The notes beneath the pieces are model-generated. The model was not told where the DNA came from and ran no database searches. It was given only the letters and a program-made list of their open reading frames with translations. A program made the position numbers and the translations under genes. Below are positions 30,553-31,116 of a DNA stretch of 31,116 nucleotides, piece after piece. Source of the DNA: QYOJ01 sp043810345 (GTDB lineage: Bacteria; Bacteroidota; Bacteroidia; Bacteroidales; FEN-979); contig JBDROF010000037.1 in assembly GCA_043810345.1 (NCBI GenBank), forward strand, positions 1 through 31,116, read 5' to 3'. Position 1 is the stretch's first letter. Each line of letters opens with the position of its first letter.

Positions 30553-31116
30553 ATGAATAAATGGTTCTTTGCTCTTTGCTTTGTGACCTGTATCTGGACC
30601 GTTTCGGCTCAGTTCCCCGGACAGGAGTTTGATGCCAATGGAAATACAACTCACCTTACCCCCGGGAATAATTCCACCTCGAACCCCTATCCGGAAGACG
30701 GTAACCCCTGGATCCCGGTCGGCCCCTTCGGCGGGGATGTAGTTGACATGGCCATCGATCCGCAGCATCCGGAGGTGCTCTTTGCAGCTGCCGGACGTCC
30801 TTTTATCAGTACCGACGGCGGCGAAACCTGGACTATTCAGCTGTCACTGGCCGGGATCAGCTCCAATAACGTGAATTCCTTTGCAGCAACGGACGACGGG
30901 ACCATCTTCTCCACCGGCCCTTATACCTTCGGAAAGGTGTTCCGGTCTACCAACGGGGGAGCCTCCTGGCATACCCGGAACATCCCGGTGAACACCAGCG
31001 GCCTTTGCCTGGCAGTGGATCCGAACGACTCCAGCACCATCTATGCAGGACTGTCGTCCAATATTTCACTTCCATCCAACAAAGTGATCATCCGGTCGAC
31101 CGATGCCGGAGAAACC
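30553..31116 (+). CDS. Secreted Asp-box beta-propeller protein (3' partial)
   Basis: 188 codons run from ATG to the window edge without a stop. The signal peptide is NKWFFALCFVTCIWTVSAQ. After a low-complexity Asn/Thr/Pro/Gly segment, Asp-box (BNR) repeats appear: STDGGETW, STNGGASW and STDAGET, with VDMAIDPQHPEVLFAA and LAVDPNDSSTIYAG between them. This is the repeat pattern of sortilin/VPS10-like and sialidase-like propellers. In Bacteroidota such proteins often end in a T9SS sorting domain, which would lie outside the window. The binding target is unknown. Confidence 0.85.
   Translation, partial: MNKWFFALCFVTCIWTVSAQFPGQEFDANGNTTHLTPGNNSTSNPYPEDGNPWIPVGPFGGDVVDMAIDPQHPEVLFAAAGRPFISTDGGETWTIQLSLAGISSNNVNSFAATDDGTIFSTGPYTFGKVFRSTNGGASWHTRNIPVNTSGLCLAVDPNDSSTIYAGLSSNISLPSNKVIIRSTDAGET

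Overview
The window looks like chromosomal DNA of an uncultured Bacteroidota, most probably of the Bacteroidales/Marinilabiliales type. The grounds are: a protein with a C-terminal type IX secretion (T9SS) sorting domain; a short primary sigma factor starting MRQLKI; promoters of the Bacteroidota form TTTG-N19-TAnnTTTG; few Shine-Dalgarno sequences; and a divergent TamB. No rRNA, tRNA, CRISPR array or transposase was found.

Layout. 1-1938: the end of a CDF-like cation transporter faces a two-gene minus-strand operon (lipoprotein, then a multi-pass membrane protein). 2111-7691: tsaD (tRNA t6A synthesis) and tamB (outer-membrane assembly) are divergent with overlapping 5' ends. 7794-9086: a T9SS cargo protein. 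9168-17529: addA, an AmgK-like kinase fused to a RapZ C-terminal domain, a MurU-like nucleotidyltransferase, and addB, all on one strand; this combines recombination repair with probable cell-wall sugar recycling. 17513-24993: an AmmeMemoRadiSam locus with a lipoprotein MEMO1-AMMECR1 fusion, a membrane-embedded spermidine-synthase-like protein and a radical SAM enzyme with a twin-arginine-like leader. This locus is interrupted by a decayed restriction-modification gene and an antitoxin remnant. 25053-26515: a broken four-helix-bundle gene between 25-bp inverted repeats, then an exported endonuclease/exonuclease/phosphatase protein. 26682-29043: a Do/DegQ protease and rpoD. 29167-31116: a small membrane protein, tandem terminators, a beta-carbonic anhydrase and the start of an Asp-box propeller protein.

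The most unusual feature is a set of short, degenerate tandem arrays, nearly all with a 7-bp period (a few 8 or 9 bp). They occur at many gene boundaries, where they sometimes supply the start or stop codon. They also occur in frame inside three conserved genes: tsaD, the kinase-RapZ fusion and the exonuclease. The unit sequence changes from array to array while the 7-bp phase is kept, for up to 15 units. They recall the heptanucleotide STRR repeats of filamentous cyanobacteria.

No gene-free stretch exceeds 300 bases. The longer spacers (21213-21404, 23627-23832, 26516-26681, 29503-29702, 30345-30552) hold the arrays, promoters, terminators, operator-like repeats and gene remnants listed below.
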